Positions 60,401-64,000 of a stretch of DNA of 64,000 bases are shown in pieces; the stretch's first letter is position 1, and every line of letters begins with the position of its first letter. The notes beneath the pieces were generated by a model. That model had not been told where the DNA came from. It ran no database searches and saw only the letters and a program-made list of their open reading frames with translations. This DNA comes from Lithospermum erythrorhizon (lineage: Eukaryota; Streptophyta; Magnoliopsida; Boraginales; Boraginaceae), in assembly GCA_019722365.1 (NCBI GenBank), contig JADFUC010000377.1:21908-85907 (forward strand), given 5' to 3'. The translations under genes were made by a program, and so were the position numbers.

Positions 60401-61439
60401 CCAACCCAATGATTATTGGCTGTATTTTAGAGGAAACTTGAAAATAATGATCGGCTAAAATATTCATACTTTATCCCAATCCCCATTCGGTTCATTAAAT
60501 CGACTTCATATCCGCTAATAAAGTACTCGAATCTTAATTCATGATACTAATTTTCCGATATTTGGATGTCTGAAAGCGTATTCCGTCTGTCCCAGATCGA
60601 TGCTTTCGCCTTGTCCATTACGTCGTAGCAATAGGTTTTACGGAAATTTTTTTTTTTTTTTTTTAGAGCATCACCGATTCCACTTGGTATCGTGATAAAT
60701 TTTGTCTCATTTATTCTGACTACATCTTCTCTTAGCACACTCTGCATGTTATTTTCCGCGTGGACAATGAAGATTGATTAAGCTTCACATCATGTATTAA
60801 AATCACGTCGTCAACTAAATTAATTCCTCTACACACAACGTTTGGGTCCGTATGTAATTATCTCTTTTCTTCCGCTGATTATTCGGGCGCTGATTTAACT
60901 GCCTTTGTCCCCAATGGTTAAATCGCTATCACCTTGTCCGGATTACGCCCATGACTCTTGGAATTTACGTAAAAGCATCGTAGCTGCGATTCCAAATCGA
61001 CATTATAGATTAAACAGCGTCTTTTGGTATCTCGCTTTACTCCCAATAAAATTCAATAACCCATTAATATCTTATTATACCGTTTGAAACTTTTCTGCGA
61101 GTTCGCGTCGCCATGTAGTGTTATCAGTGAAAAATAAAATAAAGCTTGATGAGGCAGTTATCGAAATAAACGTCGCCAGTGTGTATTAAATCAAATTCTT
61201 AATAGTATAGAATCGCATCAATAGAACTGTAACGACAAAATCTGGTCAATCTCGACGCTTTCACTGGAATTAACGCGTAGTTCGGCGAAAATCTTAGGGT
61301 GGCATCACCAGCGGTCAGCGGTCAGCGAAAAGAAGAAATTCGGACTCATGAAGACTCGAATATCATGACAGCGTGACCATGCTACCTTTAAGCATGCTGT
61401 GCGGGGCCTTACAGGCGAAGCGCAAGGCTACGTCTGAAA
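57451..61439 (+). other. Noncoding core of the LARD-like element
   Basis: About 4 kb of AT-rich DNA. Both poly(T) runs (59,148-59,166 and 60,648-60,664) are followed by AGAG and, within 60 bp, TCGTGATA, suggesting a partial internal duplication about 1.5 kb apart. No gag, protease, RT, RNase H or integrase motif is visible on either strand. Confidence 0.6.
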
Positions 61440-63670
61440 TTGTAACGGCCTTGAATTAGTACGAGTTAAGGTCGTGACAGCGCATGCACAGTCGCGTCGA
61501 TGGATAATGACATAAAAGACCGTTTGGCGTTAATAATAATAAAAATACATTTTTGTCCATCGTGGTGAGCTAACAGCGTATCTGATAAAGCGGCCCGAGC
61601 AATAATCTGAATTAAATGCATTATCTGTTCAGTCTGCGAAATCATTGACGTGGGGAAACTATGGCAAGTAGACGCCGATGATATCTGTCTGTGAGTCTAT
61701 GATACGACCGAGAAATATGAGAAATGGTGATGAGGAAATCTGTGCCGCCTTGCCTAAATACATGATCTTCAATCTACTTGGCCTGTCAATCTGGCTCTAC
61801 CAATAATACTCATGATCAGCACTCTTGCGGCTTTTTAGGCGTAAAAGCATGGCGCGGAAAGAAATTAAATTATTAAAATTGATGAATACAATCTGTGATT
61901 TGGTCCCCAGCGTATACGTATTCATACTTATATAAATAATATCTTTATACGTTATGAGCCCATGATGAATAACGGTCATGGCTACATAGAATCACTCTTT
62001 ATCACGATGTTACATATCTATCTGCGTAATTTATAAATTGCGTAATAACATATATTAAATTCGAAGCAGTTTATTGCCTGAAGCGTGAATGAGGAATCGC
62101 CTCGAATAATACAGCATGAGAATCGCCAGAATAATCTTCTTGTCATGAGGTCGCACCAGTATAATACCCTTGTAGGAGATCTGCCCTCCAATGTCTGGCG
62201 TATGAGGTCGCTTTCATGTCCAGTCAAGGGCCTCACTCCATCCCCTCGGGCAGTGACCTTGCTTATGACAACGACCACCGCAATCTGTAACATGAATCAT
62301 GTTCGCGTATCCGTGATATAAATCATAATCACTAATATCGCGTGATATGAATCATAATCTCAATTATTTAAATCGTATGAATCATAAATCAAAGTTTATA
62401 CATAATATCAGTCATAATCCTTGATACCATGTCAGAATAATCGAGATAACACATACGAAATATATAGCATAATATATATGAAAGATTAAAATCAGTGAGA
62501 TTTAATATTCCTTTTCAGTACAAAGTAATGTCGTGACTCTTTCAGCGATCACCATCTTAGATCGAGGGCTGACTCACATTGAAAATTATACATTATAGCA
62601 ACGTCAGTAGAATATCCTACTGTAACATCCCATATGATAAAATTATTATAAAAATGCCATGATTAATTCTATTTCTTACTTGATAAATTACATCCGCGCA
62701 ATATTCAATAACTACGTTAATGCATGATTTAAGTAAAATATCAATATTCGATTAAATACTGTACCCAACCGATAACAACTTTTAATCGCGTTAATCGATC
62801 CGACAATCGATTGACAGTAAGTGTCAGGTTAAATCTGACGCCACAATTAATCTTTAAATCTTCATCAAATTTACAAAACTTTACCGGCCGTCTACTACTG
62901 TCATGTCCGACCAATAATTATACCCAGAAACAAGCTATATTAAAGTCCTACCTTTCGTAATATTACAATTTAAAGTAATTTAAGAAAAGTCAATAAAAAG
63001 TCGACCACTTTCGAAACTACAGCTTTCACAACTTGATAATCTCACTTTCGAAATACATGCATTGTCGCATGCGATCTTGAATAACATTTACATGCCGCTT
63101 AATAAGCTTCAGATCTAAAGTCAACAAAAATCCGCAAAGTCAACTCTTGGCTTCGAAATATCTCGAAAGATTTGATTTTTCTTACTGGGCTCATGATGAG
63201 GATGATGAGGAGGAAAGCGAAATCATGGCTTTGATGCTTGAGTTTAAAGAGAACTTGATGATGAGAAATGGAAGAAAATTTTGAGGGGGATATTAATTCG
63301 ACACAAGAGAAGAAAGAAGAAGAAAAAATGAAGTTGGTGGTGGAAAATGATGAGAAGATAAGGATAAAAAGGTCGAGTGGGGTCCGTGCCCAGCTCTCGA
63401 AATTAAAACTGCCGTTCGGTTTTAGAACCCAGTGCAAATGCAGGTTAGCAATACCAAGCTACAATATAAATTTAACTTCTAATTCCCAGATAATGTTATA
63501 AAACCGATTCTGTTTTAAAATCTTAAATCTTAGAAGCAGCATTTCTGCGTAGATCGATTAAGTAGGTATCCCAACGATTCAACCAATTCGATTTACTCAT
63601 GAAATCTTTCATGCATTAGTAATTATCTTATTTAAAGTAATATTAATACAGACAGTTATCATAAAAGGAT
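61440..63670 (+). repeat. Right LTR of the LARD-like element
   Basis: It starts TGTAACGGCC and matches the left LTR in order along about 2.2 kb, ending after ACAGACAG near 63,655. The purine-rich segment 63,295-63,380 (GAAGAAAGAAGAAGAAAAAA) is the counterpart of 57,110-57,180. Confidence 0.82.
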
Positions 63671-63940
63671 AATATTTGTTGTTAGATTGTTCGAGAATAT
63701 TTCTTGAGAAAAGGATGAATATTATGTTTGGTATTATTTATAGGTTCCACTTTTTGTGAATTGTTTATTTTTGGTTGTGGTGATAGCGGTGTTAGGTGAC
63801 ATTTTCTTTGAGTCTTGTTTGGTTATGTGATGTGAAATGTTTATGTGAGTTAGCGTAAGTCGAGTTTTCTACAGAGATGTGCGTTTATTGATGATGGTAT
63901 TTTTACGTTATGATCGCGGAATAGTTAGCATATTTACGTA

Positions 63941-63943
<3 letters not shown>
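63671..63943. other. Right flank, no gene seen
   Basis: T- and G-rich noncoding DNA resembling the plus-strand look of the inverted gypsy LTR near 54,600 in composition. No feature is supported. Confidence 0.3.

Positions 63944-63976
<33 letters not shown>
63944..63976. repeat. (TA)n microsatellite
   Basis: A perfect TA dinucleotide run of about 33 bp at the right edge of the window. Confidence 0.97.
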
Positions 63977-63978
<2 letters not shown>

Positions 63979-64000
63979 TCTGAAACTGTTATTCAATACT

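Larger units (their letters stand above)
55088..63670 (+). mobile_element. LARD-like noncoding LTR retrotransposon
   Basis: Two direct LTRs of about 2.2-2.4 kb (55,088-57,450 and 61,440-63,670) flank about 4 kb without any recognisable retroelement protein in any frame. Large LTRs around a noncoding core define large retrotransposon derivatives (LARDs), which depend on enzymes from an autonomous relative. LTR sequence type places it with gypsy elements. I could not find a primer binding site next to the left LTR or a clear purine tract before the right LTR, and many indels separate the copies. Confidence 0.7.

Noticed and set aside
59148..60664. Two poly(T) tracts as poly(A) tails of minus-strand retroposed copies
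   Set aside because: No flanking target duplication was found, and similar sequence follows both tracts, which fits an internal duplication of the LARD core better.

Overview
The window is nuclear DNA of a flowering plant, most likely a eudicot. This rests on two intron-containing host genes with plant-specific products, a dense layer of LTR retrotransposons of known plant lineages (SIRE-like, Tork-like and other Ty1/copia; Tekay-like and Tat-like Ty3/gypsy; a Cassandra TRIM), a plant SINE remnant and a second host gene of a type I associate with dicots. I cannot name the species. No tRNA gene, true rRNA gene, CRISPR array or organelle insertion was seen.

Layout. Positions 1-14,320 hold the 3' part of a SIRE-like copia element (A, + strand) with a third, envelope-like reading frame. 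That frame is split by a complete but decayed copia element (B, - strand, 2,542-11,221, with two LTRs of about 850 bp) and by a 1.39 kb poly(A)-tailed retroposed insert flanked by a 17-bp target duplication. From 14.3 to 25.5 kb lies a mosaic: a gypsy integrase scrap, a copia element (C) that lost its integrase and was hit by a solo LTR, a DNA-transposon-like insert and a gypsy LTR, then a third copia pol (D) and another solo LTR. From 25.5 to 29.4 kb there is AT-rich retroelement-like DNA with no coding and a TA microsatellite. A Cassandra element with 5S-rRNA-derived LTR segments sits at 29.4-30.2 kb. Next comes a Tat-lineage gypsy element on the - strand (about 30.2-37.1 kb), whose 3' untranslated region is a tandem array of related hairpins.

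The host gene island spans about 37.1-47.4 kb. It has two genes on the - strand: a seed LEA protein of the SBP65 type (2 exons, 527 codons) and a 5-coding-exon gene (386 codons) ending in a WxxL motif, resembling the ATG8-interacting ATI3 family. Both have intact frames and canonical splice sites, and both have an ACACGTGG-type ABA-response element upstream. The island ends at an AT-rich minisatellite of TTAATTAATTA units (47.7-48.1 kb).

From 48.1 kb to the end the DNA is again repeat-derived: an unexplained 5 kb block, an inverted gypsy LTR (about 53.4-54.9 kb) and a noncoding LTR element of the LARD kind (55.1-63.7 kb, LTRs of about 2.3 kb). Nearly all retroelement frames carry stops and small indels while the two host genes carry none. 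Positions of element edges are estimates made by eye from repeat comparison, usually good to about 10-50 bp.
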